Shown here one piece after another: positions 16,361 through 25,752 of a stretch of 64,000 nt of DNA (positions are counted from its first letter, which is position 1; every line of letters starts with the position of its first letter). Source of the DNA: Phycisphaera sp. TMED24 (GTDB lineage Bacteria; Planctomycetota; Phycisphaerae; Phycisphaerales; SM1A02); contig NHCD02000016.1 of the NCBI GenBank assembly GCA_002168105.2, positions 68,784 through 132,783 on the forward strand, in the 5' to 3' direction. The notes under the pieces were generated by a model, which saw nothing but the letters and a program-made list of their open reading frames with translations, searched no databases and was not told the DNA's origin. A program made the translations under genes and the position numbers.

Positions 16361-17920
16361 ATGTCTGAATCTCAAACACGCCCATTCCAGTCTGTCGGTC
16401 GAGATCTCATCGGCGGAGTCGTCGTCTTCCTGGTCGCCATCCCTCTTTGCCTTGGTATTGCCCTGGCTTCAGGGGCTCCACTGATGTCCGGTTTGATCAC
16501 CGGCATCGTGGGCGGCATCGTCGTGGGCATCATCAGCGGTTCCCACGTCAGTGTGTCTGGTCCCGCGGCAGGTTTGGCCGCCATTGTGCTTGCGCAAATC
16601 GAAGGTCTTGGTGGCTTTCAACCTTTCCTGCTGGCGGTGGCTCTGGCGGGGGTCATGCAAGCTGCTTTTGGCGTGCTGCGGGGCGGGGCGTTGGCCAATT
16701 TTTTCCCCAACAGTGTCATCCGCGGCTTGTTGGCCGCCATCGGGGTGTTGCTCATCCTGAAACAAATGCCGCACCTCGTTGGCCATGACACCGACCCTGT
16801 GGGCGACATGGCCTTCGAGCAGCCAGATGGCGATACCACCTTTACCGCCATCGAAACGGCGATGGAATCTGTGTTGCCCGGCGCCGCCCTGGTCGGTTTT
16901 GTGTGCTTTGCCTTGTTGCTGATCTGGCCCAAGACGCCACTTGCCAAATCGCTGTTCCCCGCACCACTTGCGGCGGTGCTTCTGGGCGTGGCTATCAATG
17001 AGATTCTCGTTGCCAACGGATCCGCATTGGCCATCACCAGCACCCACTTGGTTGGCGTCCCGGTGGTGGGCGTTGACGGCGCAACGTGGTCTGATGTTTT
17101 GGTGATGCCAGAGTTTGCTCGCATTGCCGACCCCGCCCTCTGGCTGGCTGCAATCACCATTGCCATTGTGGCTTCACTTGAGACGTTGTTGAATCTTGAC
17201 GCGACCGATCGCTTGGACCCTCAGAAGCGTCATTCGCCCCCAAACCGCGAGCTGGTCGCTCAAGGTATCGGCAACACCATCTCCGGCATGATGGGCGGTC
17301 TTCCCATGACCTCGGTCATTGTGCGCAGCTCGGTGAATGCGCAGTCTGGGGCCACGACCAGACTTTCCGCGATCACCCATGGTGTGCTGCTGCTGGGCAG
17401 TGTGGCTCTCCTGCCCGAGCTTCTGAATCGCATTCCTCTTTCGTCGCTCGCCGCGATCTTGATTGTCACGGGCTTCAAGCTGGCCAGTCCTCAGGTCTTC
17501 CGCGGCTTGTGGAAGCAAGGTGTCTCCCAGTTCATTCCGTTTGTCATCACGATCTTGGCGATCGTCTACACCGATTTGCTGGTTGGGGTGATCATTGGTC
17601 TAGGAACGAGTTTCTTGTTCGTCTTGCGCCGGAATGTTCAAGGCGGCGTTCGGGTTCACATTGAAGAAAATGAAGGGGCATCCCTGCACCGCATCAAGCT
17701 GGGCTCAGAAGTGAGTTTCCTGAACAAGGCTCGCCTGCTTAACACGCTCGACTCTTTTGGTGACGGCGACCAGATTTTGATCGACGCCACCCTGTGTGAT
17801 GACATTGACCCGGATGTTTTGGGCACCATCAACGACTACATCACCGAGCGTGCGCCCAAGCGTGGTGTCCAGGCCACGATGGTTGGATTCCAGTCGTCCT
17901 ATCCTGTCCCCGCCGGATAA
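16361..17920 (+). CDS. SulP-family inorganic anion transporter
   Basis: 519 residues. The membrane domain has the SulP/SLC26 pattern (VVVFLVAIPLCLGIALASGAP, VSVSGPAAGL, ETLLNLDATDRLDP, NTISGMMGGLPMTSVIVRSS) with about 12-14 segments. A C-terminal STAS-like domain of about 90 residues follows (VSFLNKARLL...). The subtype with LDATDR/MGGLPMT is often found for bicarbonate or sulfate uptake; the ion is unproven. The final codons contain a 13-bp copy of the initiator tRNA 3' sequence. Confidence 0.88.
   Translation: MSESQTRPFQSVGRDLIGGVVVFLVAIPLCLGIALASGAPLMSGLITGIVGGIVVGIISGSHVSVSGPAAGLAAIVLAQIEGLGGFQPFLLAVALAGVMQAAFGVLRGGALANFFPNSVIRGLLAAIGVLLILKQMPHLVGHDTDPVGDMAFEQPDGDTTFTAIETAMESVLPGAALVGFVCFALLLIWPKTPLAKSLFPAPLAAVLLGVAINEILVANGSALAITSTHLVGVPVVGVDGATWSDVLVMPEFARIADPALWLAAITIAIVASLETLLNLDATDRLDPQKRHSPPNRELVAQGIGNTISGMMGGLPMTSVIVRSSVNAQSGATTRLSAITHGVLLLGSVALLPELLNRIPLSSLAAILIVTGFKLASPQVFRGLWKQGVSQFIPFVITILAIVYTDLLVGVIIGLGTSFLFVLRRNVQGGVRVHIEENEGASLHRIKLGSEVSFLNKARLLNTLDSFGDGDQILIDATLCDDIDPDVLGTINDYITERAPKRGVQATMVGFQSSYPVPAG
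17901..17913 (+). repeat. 13-bp direct repeat of initiator tRNA 3' end
   Basis: ATCCTGTCCCCGC is identical to bases 11635-11647 inside the tRNA T-arm/acceptor. It lies in the last codons of sulP, just before a flippase remnant. It is a possible attachment-site pair bounding the accessory stretch, although no integrase is present. Confidence 0.3.
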
Positions 17921-17954
17921 AGGCAAGGGGCCTGCCGTGATCGCACAGCACGCT

Positions 17955-18110
17955 CACGCGGACCATCAATGAGGTGGCAATCGCGACCAGGCCAAAGTGG
18001 TCCGGCGTCAGAAGCCTGCCCAAGACCGCCACCGATCCAAATCCGATGACCATGTTGGCCGCCTGGGTCACCAGCACCAAAGCGCCGCCACGGACCGATT
18101 GTCGGGGCAG
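17955..18110 (-). pseudogene. Remnant of a Wzx-type polysaccharide flippase (N-terminus)
   Basis: A minus-strand frame reading [20 protein letters not shown] followed by [13 protein letters not shown] matches the first membrane helices of the MATE/Wzx oligosaccharide flippase family (typical RLLTPxDFGLVA). The similarity starts without a good start codon and stops after about 45 residues, continuing into unrelated sequence. It is therefore a broken gene fragment. It lies in the 347-bp gap between sulP and katG; the rest of that gap shows only the katG leader. Confidence 0.5.
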
Positions 18111-18267
18111 GTCTGAACGAACTGGTGGGCCATTGGACGGGATGCACCAAGTATGTCACAGGGTTGAGCCTGAGGATTGCTGGTGTGGATGGTTTTTCAT
18201 GAATGATGTGCGATCTGATTGTTGGTTGAACGACCGATATCATGCCCAACTTGGAGATCTCAACCTC

Positions 18268-20454
18268 ATGACCGAGCCCACCACCCGCTGCCCTTTTTTG
18301 AACCCCGCTTCTCACGCCACCGTCGGCTCCAGACCGAGCCAAAGTTGGTGGCCAGAGCAACTTCGCCTGGACATCCTGCATCAGCACCAGCCGGCCACGA
18401 GTCCTCTGCCTGATGATTTTGATTACGCCGCCGCCTTCGCCGCAGTGGATCTTGATGCGCTCAAGGCAGAGATCGTGGAGTTGATGACCACCTCTCAAGA
18501 TTGGTGGCCAGCGGACTGGGGGCACTACGGCCCCTTCTTTATCCGCATGGCCTGGCACAGTGCAGGCACGTATCGCATCCACGATGGTCGGGGTGGTTCA
18601 GCCGCAGGCATGCTCCGCTTTGCTCCACTGAACAGCTGGCCGGACAACACCAACTTGGACAAGGCCCGGCGGTTGTTGTGGCCGATCAAGAAAAAATATG
18701 GCCGGTCTCTCTCTTGGGCCGATTTGATGATCTTCACCGGAAATTGCGCGCTCGAGTCCATGGGATTCAAGACCTTCGGGTTTGCCGGAGGGCGCGAGGA
18801 TCTCTTCGCTCCCGAAGAAGATGTCGATTGGGGACCTGAGACCGAGTGGCTGGGCGACGAGCGTTACAGCGGTGATCGAGAGCTTGCCAATCCATTGGGT
18901 GCAGTCCAGATGGGCTTGATCTACGTCAACCCAGAGGGTCCCAATGGCAACCCCGACCCATTGGCTTCAGCCCGCGATATCCGTGAGACGTTTGGCCGCA
19001 TGGCCATGAACGACGAAGAGACCGTGGCCCTGGTGGCGGGGGGGCACACCTTTGGCAAAGCCCACGGCGCGGCCGATCCTGATCAACACATTGGTCGTGA
19101 GCCAGAAGGTGCCAGCATGGAGCAGATGGGACTTGGATGGAGCAATTCATTCGGTTCTGGCCGTGGTGGCGACACCATCACCAGTGGTCTTGAAGGGGCC
19201 TGGACGCCGAACCCCACCCAATGGGACAACGGCTACTTTGACACCCTCTTTGGACACGAATGGAAGCTCTCCAAGAGTCCCGCGGGCGCGATCCAGTGGG
19301 AGCCCGTTGATGAGGAGGGTGCGGTGGTCCGCGACGCCCACAGTCCTGAAGCATCCAATCGTCCGATGATGTTGACCACCGACATCGCGTTGCGGGAGGA
19401 CCCCATTTACGCGTCAATCTCAAAGCGCTTCCATGAGAATCCCGACGCCTTTGCTGAGGCCTTTGCCAAGGCGTGGTTCAAATTGACCCACCGCGATATG
19501 GGCCCGGAGGCTCGTTATGTCGGATCCCACGTACCAAACGAAACGCAAATCTGGCAGGATGTCGTCCCACCCTGCGACCATCCTTTGGTTGATGATGCGT
19601 CAATTGCTGAACTCAAGCGCAGTGTCTTGGCCAGCGGGCTGTCGGTCGGCCGTTTGGTGCTGACCGCTTGGGCATCTGCCTCTTCGTATCGCGTGACGGA
19701 CCACCGCGGAGGTGCCAATGGCGCCCGGGTTCGTTTGGAGCCGCAACGGTCATGGGCCGTGAACGAGCCCGAATCTTTGGCGGACGCACTGGACACTCTG
19801 GAAGGCATCAGAACGGCATTCAACGCCGGTCGCAGCGATGGCATTCAGATTTCGCTGGCCGACCTCATCGTGTTGGCAGGCAGTGCCGCGGTCGAAGCCT
19901 CTGCGTCAGCCGCCGGACATTCAATCGTGGTGCCGTTCCGTCCTGGTCGAACCGATGCCACGGCCGAGCAAACGGATGCTGATTCCTTCGCTCCTTTGGA
20001 ATCCCATGCCGATGGGTTCCGCAATTACGTGGCCCAGGAGGCGGCCGACCGAACGGAGGCTCGATTGGTGGACAAGGCCCACCTGCTCGGCTTGACCGCA
20101 CCGCAGATGACTGCCCTGGTTGGCGGAATGCGTGTGTTGGGTGCGACGGCCAACGAGTCGTCGCTGGGTGTCTTGACTGACCACGTTGGCACGTTGACCA
20201 ACGATTTCTTTGTCAATGTTCTTGATCCAGAGTTGCAATGGTCGGTGTCGCCTCGTTGCGAACACTTCTACGAAGCCCGGGACCGATCCAACACGATGCG
20301 CTGGACCGGTTCGGCGGTGGACCTGGTGTTTGGATCCAATTCTCAACTCCGCGCCATCAGCGAGGTGTACGCTTCTGACGATGGCGTTGATCTGTTCGTC
20401 CGTGATTTTGTGGCCGCTTGGGACCACGTGATGAATCTCGGTCGGTTTGACTGA
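18268..20454 (+). CDS. katG: Catalase-peroxidase
   Basis: Haem enzyme that destroys hydrogen peroxide. 728 residues from [10 protein letters not shown], with a GGAG site upstream; the 826-residue ORF extends artificially. Duplicated peroxidase domains: the N-terminal active one has distal Arg-Trp-His in [11 protein letters not shown], the Tyr of the Met-Tyr-Trp crosslink in [12 protein letters not shown], and proximal His in [16 protein letters not shown]; the C-terminal copy lacks haem ligands ([12 protein letters not shown]). Full length, no anomalies. It is a single gene, convergent with the phosphatase-like gene. Confidence 0.96.
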   Translation: MTEPTTRCPFLNPASHATVGSRPSQSWWPEQLRLDILHQHQPATSPLPDDFDYAAAFAAVDLDALKAEIVELMTTSQDWWPADWGHYGPFFIRMAWHSAGTYRIHDGRGGSAAGMLRFAPLNSWPDNTNLDKARRLLWPIKKKYGRSLSWADLMIFTGNCALESMGFKTFGFAGGREDLFAPEEDVDWGPETEWLGDERYSGDRELANPLGAVQMGLIYVNPEGPNGNPDPLASARDIRETFGRMAMNDEETVALVAGGHTFGKAHGAADPDQHIGREPEGASMEQMGLGWSNSFGSGRGGDTITSGLEGAWTPNPTQWDNGYFDTLFGHEWKLSKSPAGAIQWEPVDEEGAVVRDAHSPEASNRPMMLTTDIALREDPIYASISKRFHENPDAFAEAFAKAWFKLTHRDMGPEARYVGSHVPNETQIWQDVVPPCDHPLVDDASIAELKRSVLASGLSVGRLVLTAWASASSYRVTDHRGGANGARVRLEPQRSWAVNEPESLADALDTLEGIRTAFNAGRSDGIQISLADLIVLAGSAAVEASASAAGHSIVVPFRPGRTDATAEQTDADSFAPLESHADGFRNYVAQEAADRTEARLVDKAHLLGLTAPQMTALVGGMRVLGATANESSLGVLTDHVGTLTNDFFVNVLDPELQWSVSPRCEHFYEARDRSNTMRWTGSAVDLVFGSNSQLRAISEVYASDDGVDLFVRDFVAAWDHVMNLGRFD

Positions 20455-20463
20455 GGGTTCTCT

Positions 20464-21150
20464 TCAACGACCCAGAAACTCTTTGGTTTTGGAGGCCACC
20501 CAGAGGAACTCCCGGGCAATCTGAGCGCTTCTCTCGTCGTAGGTTGACGATTCGGACTCCGTGCCGTCGGAAACCTTTGGATCCACAAAAGGAATCGCAA
20601 AGCGGTCGGTCGCGCCCGGTACCGTAGGACATTTTTTGTCGGCGTCATTGCACACCATTACGGCAAAGAAATCTTTGGTCGGATTGGGCGCACTGGACCA
20701 GGGCTTTGAGAAGCAGGTTTGGGTTGGCGTGCCCTTGCCCATGGACACGTGATAGATCGGATTGCTATTGCTGGTGGTCTGGTTGATCTCAAATCCCGCA
20801 CGACGCAGTGAGGCCACCGCCCGCGGATTCATGGCGGTGGACTCGGTGCCCCCGGACCATGTGGTCATGGGAAGTTGCAGACTCTCCGCTGCTGCTTTCA
20901 TCCAGAGTTGTGACATGTGGCTGCGCCGGCTGTTGTGCGTGCAAACAAAAGTGACATCAACGGTGCTAGTGCCATCCCGAAGCTGACCAGCCAGTGCTTC
21001 TGCCAGTGGCTCGAGGACGGCCCTTCGCGCAGCGTCGATTTGATCAAACTCCATTTGTCGATCAAGCAGGTACCGCTCTAGTTTGGGGGAGAGGTCTGCG
21101 TGGGTGACTGAGGCTGAGATCACTAAGACAAGAGTGGTGAGGTATTTCAT
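20464..21150 (-). CDS. Exported low-molecular-weight phosphatase/arsenate-reductase-like protein
   Basis: 228 residues from MKYLTTLVLVISASVTHA, a signal peptide; a GGAG site precedes this ATG. The LMW-PTP/ArsC P-loop reads VCTHNSRRSHMSQ (Cys-x5-Arg). Downstream VCNDADKKCPTVPGA and FVDP resemble the thioredoxin-type ArsC family, including two further cysteines. Most family members are cytoplasmic; a predicted periplasmic location is unusual but known for planctomycete and Bacteroidetes homologues. Role may be phosphatase rather than arsenate reduction; no ars genes are nearby. Confidence 0.8.
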   Translation of the reverse strand: MKYLTTLVLVISASVTHADLSPKLERYLLDRQMEFDQIDAARRAVLEPLAEALAGQLRDGTSTVDVTFVCTHNSRRSHMSQLWMKAAAESLQLPMTTWSGGTESTAMNPRAVASLRRAGFEINQTTSNSNPIYHVSMGKGTPTQTCFSKPWSSAPNPTKDFFAVMVCNDADKKCPTVPGATDRFAIPFVDPKVSDGTESESSTYDERSAQIAREFLWVASKTKEFLGR

Positions 21151-21261
21151 GGATGCTCCAGAGTTCGGTTCGTCAAAGTACAAGGGCTGATTCCGTCGAG
21201 CATCTTTTGTATTCAGGATAGATAAAGATTCGTTCTGGACGTTCCGTGCCTACTATTGGTG

Positions 21262-21882
21262 ATGATCATCAAAAAGAAGCTGACCCTGACCGCTTTGGCG
21301 GCGTGCATTCTTTCACCGGCCGCATGCATGCGGGTAGAGAACGGAACGCTCTTCATGTCTGAAGCTCAGCGCCCCGAGGGATGGCCCCAAATTACTCCCG
21401 TTGGCGAAGTTGAAGTGAAGGAACGTCCTGCTTTTCGCGTGGCGGTTGCCGAAGCTTCCACCGGATCTGATGGTGAAGGTCGCCTCTTTGGCACCTTGTT
21501 TCGACATATTCAAGATCGAGACATTCCAATGACGGCGCCAGTCACCATGACCCGTTCCTCCCAAGGCCAAATGGAGAGCATGGGGTTCTTGTACGAGAAT
21601 CTCGAGGTCGGCTCTGTTGGCGCCGCTGGAGGGGCTGAGGTCCGAGACCGACCATCGGCCACCGTGGTGTCCACCGGTCTGCGTGGAGGCTACAGCGCCA
21701 AGTCATACGCCAATGGCTTGGTAAGACTGAAGAGTTTTTTGCAGCAGCGAGGCAACCTCCAGCCGATTGGTGAACCGGTCTACATGGGCTACAACAGTCC
21801 AATTGTGCCAGGCTTTTTGAAATACGCTGAGTTGCAGATCGAGGTGGACGCTCAGCCTCACACCGAATTGCCTGCCAAGTAA
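21262..21882 (+). CDS. SOUL-family haem-binding-like lipoprotein
   Basis: 206 residues from ATG (MIIKKKLTLT); TTG and GTG codons just upstream are alternatives. The signal peptide ends in a lipobox-like LSPAAC. The SOUL/HBP domain is recognised by FGTLFRHIQDRDIPMTAPVTMT, GYSAKSYANGLVRLKSFL and YMGYNSPIVPGFLKY. SOUL proteins bind haem or other tetrapyrroles; the function in bacteria is unclear. A TACTAT box lies 5 nt before the ATG. Its last 25 bp overlap the convergent flavoprotein gene. Confidence 0.85.
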   Translation: MIIKKKLTLTALAACILSPAACMRVENGTLFMSEAQRPEGWPQITPVGEVEVKERPAFRVAVAEASTGSDGEGRLFGTLFRHIQDRDIPMTAPVTMTRSSQGQMESMGFLYENLEVGSVGAAGGAEVRDRPSATVVSTGLRGGYSAKSYANGLVRLKSFLQQRGNLQPIGEPVYMGYNSPIVPGFLKYAELQIEVDAQPHTELPAK

Positions 21883-23081
21883 CCGCTGGCCCATGCCCAT
21901 TGGAAGTTGAATCCGCCGATACGACCGTCGACATCCAAGATTTCTCCACAGAGGAAGAGTCCATCGGTCACCGTTGATTCCATCGATTGCCAGCGGATCT
22001 CAGACAAAGGAACGCCGCCCATGGTGACTTCGGCATGGTGCCATCCGCGATCTCCTTCAAATCGGAGCGGGGCCTCGTGCATATAAGTTCGGACGGCCAG
22101 CCGCTGAGACTTGGTCAATTGGGCGCAGGTTGTTTGTCCCGGGGCTTCGGACAGGTCCAAGATGGCTGCGGCCAGTCGGTCAGGGAAGAAATCACGAAGC
22201 CAGGCCTGAATGGTTCTCCCCCCCGCGTTTCTGATGGAGGCATCGGTCTCCTCGATGCTCTGCGTTGGACAGAGGTTCGCAAGGACCCGAACCTCATGAT
22301 CGTCCTCAAAAGCATCGCGCCAAGCGTGACTGACGTCCAGTGCGGCAGGTCCAGAGATGCCAAAGTGCGTTAAGAGGAGGTCGCCTTCGGTGTAGGCCAA
22401 GCGCTTTCCGGATCGTGCCACCACGGTCAAACTGGCGGGAAGAGCGACACCGGCCACTTCTCGGAAGGCATGGCCACCCGGAAGGACGAGTGGAACCAAG
22501 GCAGGGAAAATGCGATCACTCGTCGTGTGTCCGAAGGACTCGGCAATCGTGTACCCGAGGCCGTCTGAACCGCTTTTTGGAAGGGCTCGGCCCCCGGTAG
22601 CCAAGATAATTCGCTGAGCTTGCACGGATGTCGATTCGGTTTGGAGTTCAAACCCTGCTTCAGTTCGGATGGCTTCGAGGACACGGCGGGGGTGTTCAAG
22701 ACGCACTCCGGATTGTTCAGCCGCGTGCAGCAAGGCGTCCAAAACAGTTCGAGCGCGGTTGGTGGTGGGGAAGAGCTTCCCAGTGGCTTCTTGCTTGAGG
22801 AATACGCCTTCGCGTTTAAAAAAGTCGATGGTGTCTTGGACGGTATAGCTGCGGAGAACATTTCTGACCACAGGTTTGGAACTGGCGTGGTAATCCCGTT
22901 CGGTCACCTCATGGTGGGTCACGTTGCATCGGCCTCCGCCGGCGACCAAGATTTTGGTGCCGACCTTCTTCGCGCCATCGAGCAGCAAGACATCCCGGCC
23001 ACGGCGAGCCGCGTGGATGGCGGCAAAGAGACCGGCTGCACCTGCTCCGATCACCACAACATCGGCTTGGCTTGACGACAT
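21858..23081 (-). CDS. HI0933/YhiN-like FAD-dependent oxidoreductase
   Basis: 407 residues. FAD-binding dinucleotide motif VVVIGAGAAGLFAAIHAARRG at the N-terminus; the family motif KILVAGGGRCNVTH near residue 43; ATGGRALPKSGSDGLGY; and the C-terminal FAD contact GLFLCGEILDVDGRIGGFNFQWAWASG. The YhiN/BaiN family is conserved but mostly of unknown substrate. It starts 2 nt after the stop of the EEP-family gene, so the two are an operon. Confidence 0.9.
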   Translation of the reverse strand: MSSSQADVVVIGAGAAGLFAAIHAARRGRDVLLLDGAKKVGTKILVAGGGRCNVTHHEVTERDYHASSKPVVRNVLRSYTVQDTIDFFKREGVFLKQEATGKLFPTTNRARTVLDALLHAAEQSGVRLEHPRRVLEAIRTEAGFELQTESTSVQAQRIILATGGRALPKSGSDGLGYTIAESFGHTTSDRIFPALVPLVLPGGHAFREVAGVALPASLTVVARSGKRLAYTEGDLLLTHFGISGPAALDVSHAWRDAFEDDHEVRVLANLCPTQSIEETDASIRNAGGRTIQAWLRDFFPDRLAAAILDLSEAPGQTTCAQLTKSQRLAVRTYMHEAPLRFEGDRGWHHAEVTMGGVPLSEIRWQSMESTVTDGLFLCGEILDVDGRIGGFNFQWAWASGYLAGNSV

Positions 23082-23083
23082 CT

Positions 23084-23887
23084 TTAAAAGCGCCGCCGCG
23101 GCGTCCGCAGGACAGCACGGACTGGCCAGTGATCGCTGGCCGGTCTACCTTCTCCTGTTTGCACGAAGTCGACTTTTCCAGAAATGACATCCAATTCACG
23201 GGTGAGGATGAAATCGATACGACGCCCGCTTTGGTTCTCCGCGTCCCATCCGTTCCAGGTTCCGCTTTCCGACTCACGCAGCGCATCGGCCATGCCGAGG
23301 GTCAAGATGGGAGGGGTTCCTGGGGTCGTGTTGAGGTCCCCCAGAACGATGACAGGTTCATGGCCCATGTCTTTCGGGCGTTGCTCAACTTTTTGACGGA
23401 TCAATCGGGCTGATTTTAATCGTGCCGTTGAGCCACGATGGTCAAAATGCGTGTTCATCACCCATACGGCCTTTGGTTCCCCTTTCCCAATCCGCTCGAA
23501 CCTTCCCCATGTGCAAATCCGGGGAAGACTGCTGTCCCAACTTTTTGAACCAGGTTTGTTTGGTTTTGTTGAAAGCCACATCGTCCCATGGTGGGAGTCA
23601 TCGACCCGCCATCGGTCTTGACGATAAAGAAGGGGGGCGCTCTCTCCCTTTCCTTCTTCCGCTTCTCGGGTTCGGGAGATGAGGTTGTAGTCGGAAAGTT
23701 TTGGTTTGAGATCAGCAAGTTGGGAGGGCAAAACTTCTTGGAGGCCAATGAAATCGGCTCTGCTCTGAGCCAAATACGTCTCGACCGTATCTTTGCGATG
23801 CACCCAGGCGTTTTTTCCATCGGAAGGGTTGTCGTATCGAATGTTGAATGAGACGACTTCTACAGCAGAAAGCAACATGAGCAGCAT
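23084..23887 (-). CDS. Endonuclease/exonuclease/phosphatase-family protein
   Basis: 267 residues from MLLMLLSAVEVVSFNIRYDN; the track ORF extends through the divergent gene. EEP catalytic motifs: SFNIRYDN, GLQEVL (Glu), MNTHFDHRG, VIVLGDLNTTP (Asp/Asn), SGRRIDFIL and SDHWPV (His). It resembles metal-dependent phosphodiesterases that are often exported; the hydrophobic start could be a short signal. TAGGAT lies 7 nt upstream of the ATG. It heads an operon with the flavoprotein and is divergent from the AsmA-like gene (41 bp). Confidence 0.87.
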   Translation of the reverse strand: MLLMLLSAVEVVSFNIRYDNPSDGKNAWVHRKDTVETYLAQSRADFIGLQEVLPSQLADLKPKLSDYNLISRTREAEEGKGESAPLLYRQDRWRVDDSHHGTMWLSTKPNKPGSKSWDSSLPRICTWGRFERIGKGEPKAVWVMNTHFDHRGSTARLKSARLIRQKVEQRPKDMGHEPVIVLGDLNTTPGTPPILTLGMADALRESESGTWNGWDAENQSGRRIDFILTRELDVISGKVDFVQTGEGRPASDHWPVRAVLRTPRRRF

Positions 23888-23894
23888 GGAAAAA

Positions 23895-23922
23895 ATCCTA
23901 GCGGCGCCCGCCGCGTTAGATT
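23895..23922. promoter_or_regulatory. Divergent leaderless-type promoters (EEP gene / AsmA-like gene)
   Basis: Minus-strand TAGGAT at 23895-23900, 7 nt before the EEP ATG; plus-strand TAGATT at 23917-23922, 6 nt before the GTG at 23929. Both promoters lie within 41 bp. Confidence 0.45.
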
Positions 23923-23928
23923 GCGCTC

Positions 23929-24744
23929 GTGGCCAAGAATCGAAAAATTCAGCGGATCTTCTTCCCCCTCTCTCTGATTGTCCTTGGCGGCTTGGCTTTG
24001 TGGCAACACTTTGCCCACCTGCTTGATGCTGGCCTAGAGGCCGGGGGCGGGCGGGCTTTGGAAGCACAAGTGATGGTGTCGGGGTCTCGGCTCAACCCCT
24101 TGAAGCCGTCTTATGGCGTTGAATTTGTATCAGCGAAGATTCAGTCTGATGATGCCGCTTTCTTCTCGGCCACCAACCTGGAGTGCCATACATCTTGGGG
24201 AAAGCTTCTCGGCGAGTCACTCACGGTTGAGTCCGTACAGATCAAGGAGTTGGCTTTCGATGTGGTCTCGAAGAATGGGCGGTGGAATATCGAAGGCCTG
24301 GGGGGCACCGGAGATTCATCGCAACAGGATTCCTCAGGCTCGACGGCTTGGCGTTTGGAGCGTCTCGAGATTGGCAAAGTCGAACTTCGTGTGCATGTTG
24401 GTGCCCACGTTTCGGTCCATGCCCTTCAAGATCTTGTCTTCATGGACCTCGGCTCTTCCAGGGAAGGATTTTCTGTGGAAGAACTCACCCGGATTGTGGT
24501 CGGCCTCGTTTTTGATCAGTTGGCCAGGCTGATCGGTGGACCATTGCCACAAGAAGTCCTTTCTGCAGCCGCCTTGGATCTGCTGCCCCAGTCTTTGGAG
24601 TACGAATTGACATCGCAGAAGGAGGAATTGGAAAGGAAGCTGGACCGTGAACTTGACCGTATCCAGCGTGACCTTGGCCGTATCCCTGGCAAACTTGGTG
24701 GGGACTTGGACCGTCTGATGCCTCTCTTGCCCCGCAAGGACTGA
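23929..24744 (+). CDS. AsmA-like membrane-anchored protein
   Basis: 271 residues, GTG start. One N-terminal membrane segment (IFFPLSLIVLGGLALWQHF), then a periplasmic beta-rich region resembling the AsmA/DUF748 pattern (LTVESVQIKELAFDVVSKNG, then RWNIEGL), and a charged C-terminal helix with regularly spaced Arg/Asp/Leu (LERKLDRELDRIQRDLGRIPG) likely to form a coiled coil. AsmA-like proteins take part in lipid transport between membranes or outer membrane upkeep; the role here is inferred from shape only. Confidence 0.6.
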   Translation: MAKNRKIQRIFFPLSLIVLGGLALWQHFAHLLDAGLEAGGGRALEAQVMVSGSRLNPLKPSYGVEFVSAKIQSDDAAFFSATNLECHTSWGKLLGESLTVESVQIKELAFDVVSKNGRWNIEGLGGTGDSSQQDSSGSTAWRLERLEIGKVELRVHVGAHVSVHALQDLVFMDLGSSREGFSVEELTRIVVGLVFDQLARLIGGPLPQEVLSAAALDLLPQSLEYELTSQKEELERKLDRELDRIQRDLGRIPGKLGGDLDRLMPLLPRKD

Positions 24745-24786
24745 TTTGCACTCAAGTTCAATGGCCCGGCGGGCCGATTTGGCGAT

Positions 24787-25653
24787 GTGCGTCACGCTCC
24801 GATGACATTGCTGGCTTTGGCCGGGGCTTCCTGTCTTGCAGGGGCGATCGCCTCTGGAGATCTCCGCCCTCTGGATGAGGCCCAGGCTCTTCGGGCAGAA
24901 TCTGCTCGACGCTTGGAATCCGCCAATTTGGCCCGAGACCGAGCAGCCAGCCGTCTTCACGATCTGGAAGCTCTTCACGCTGGCCAGCCCGTTCCCGCTG
25001 GTCGGCTTGAGGATCTCCGTTCGGTTGTCTTGGATGTCGCATCCACCGGCACTGGCTTCGGTGTGCGATGGACCCATCCATTGCTTGAACTGCCTAGCCC
25101 TTCCGAGGCCCCCGCAGGCTTTGCCGAGGCCCCGTCGCGACCATCATGGCATGTGATTGACCCGTCTCACCGTGGTCCAGTGGCCGCGTTTGGGCTGACG
25201 TTGATCTTTGCCAGCGTACTTTCGGGTGGGGGCGACAGAAAAATTCATGCTTCCTCGCCAGATTTGGACGATACCCTTCCCCAGAATTGTCGTACTCACG
25301 GAGAGTCTCAGATGCCTGCTACCGCCGTTCTGGCCCCCAATTCGCCCAGCCAATCCCAAGAATTCGAGTGGATGCCAACGCCAGTTGATGCACTCGAGTC
25401 ATCTCTAGCTGTCGCAAGCATCGATGACGAAGATGAAGGTGATTTGTTTTACTTCGATGATGAAGACGATGACCAGGATGAAGACGAGGACGACGGCTTC
25501 TTCTTTGATGACGACGAAGAAGATGATGAAAAAGAGGATGATGAAGACGGTCTGGAGTCGGGTGGCGACGATACGTCTGATGACGAAGACGACGATGAAG
25601 AGGAGTCCGGCTTCGGGAACGATGACGATGAGGAGTATGAGTTCGAAGATTGA
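24787..25653 (+). CDS. Exported protein with long acidic tail, family unknown
   Basis: 288 residues from GTG (alternative ATG at 24802, MTLLALAGASCLAGA, which would start directly at the signal peptide). Residues 30-75 look like a coiled coil (ALRAESARRLESANLARDRA), a hydrophobic segment follows near residue 135, and the last 80 residues are almost only Asp and Glu with a few Phe/Tyr/Gly (FYFDDEDDDQDEDEDDG). This tail is one of the most acidic stretches in the window and could bind divalent cations. The gene follows the AsmA-like gene by 42 bp. I do not recognise the family. Confidence 0.6.
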   Translation: MRHAPMTLLALAGASCLAGAIASGDLRPLDEAQALRAESARRLESANLARDRAASRLHDLEALHAGQPVPAGRLEDLRSVVLDVASTGTGFGVRWTHPLLELPSPSEAPAGFAEAPSRPSWHVIDPSHRGPVAAFGLTLIFASVLSGGGDRKIHASSPDLDDTLPQNCRTHGESQMPATAVLAPNSPSQSQEFEWMPTPVDALESSLAVASIDDEDEGDLFYFDDEDDDQDEDEDDGFFFDDDEEDDEKEDDEDGLESGGDDTSDDEDDDEEESGFGNDDDEEYEFED

Positions 25654-25752
25654 ACTCTTTTTCCTTCCTTCGTTTGTTTTAAACCCTCATCGGTTGTAGA
25701 ACTTTTCCGTCACCTGGGGCTTTTCGTTGTTTGCGATGTCAGACTGACTCAC

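Noticed and set aside
17899-18582. 227-codon minus-strand ORF upstream of katG
   Set aside because: It overlaps the katG start and reads a different frame from the flippase-like fragment; composition is that of a shadow frame.
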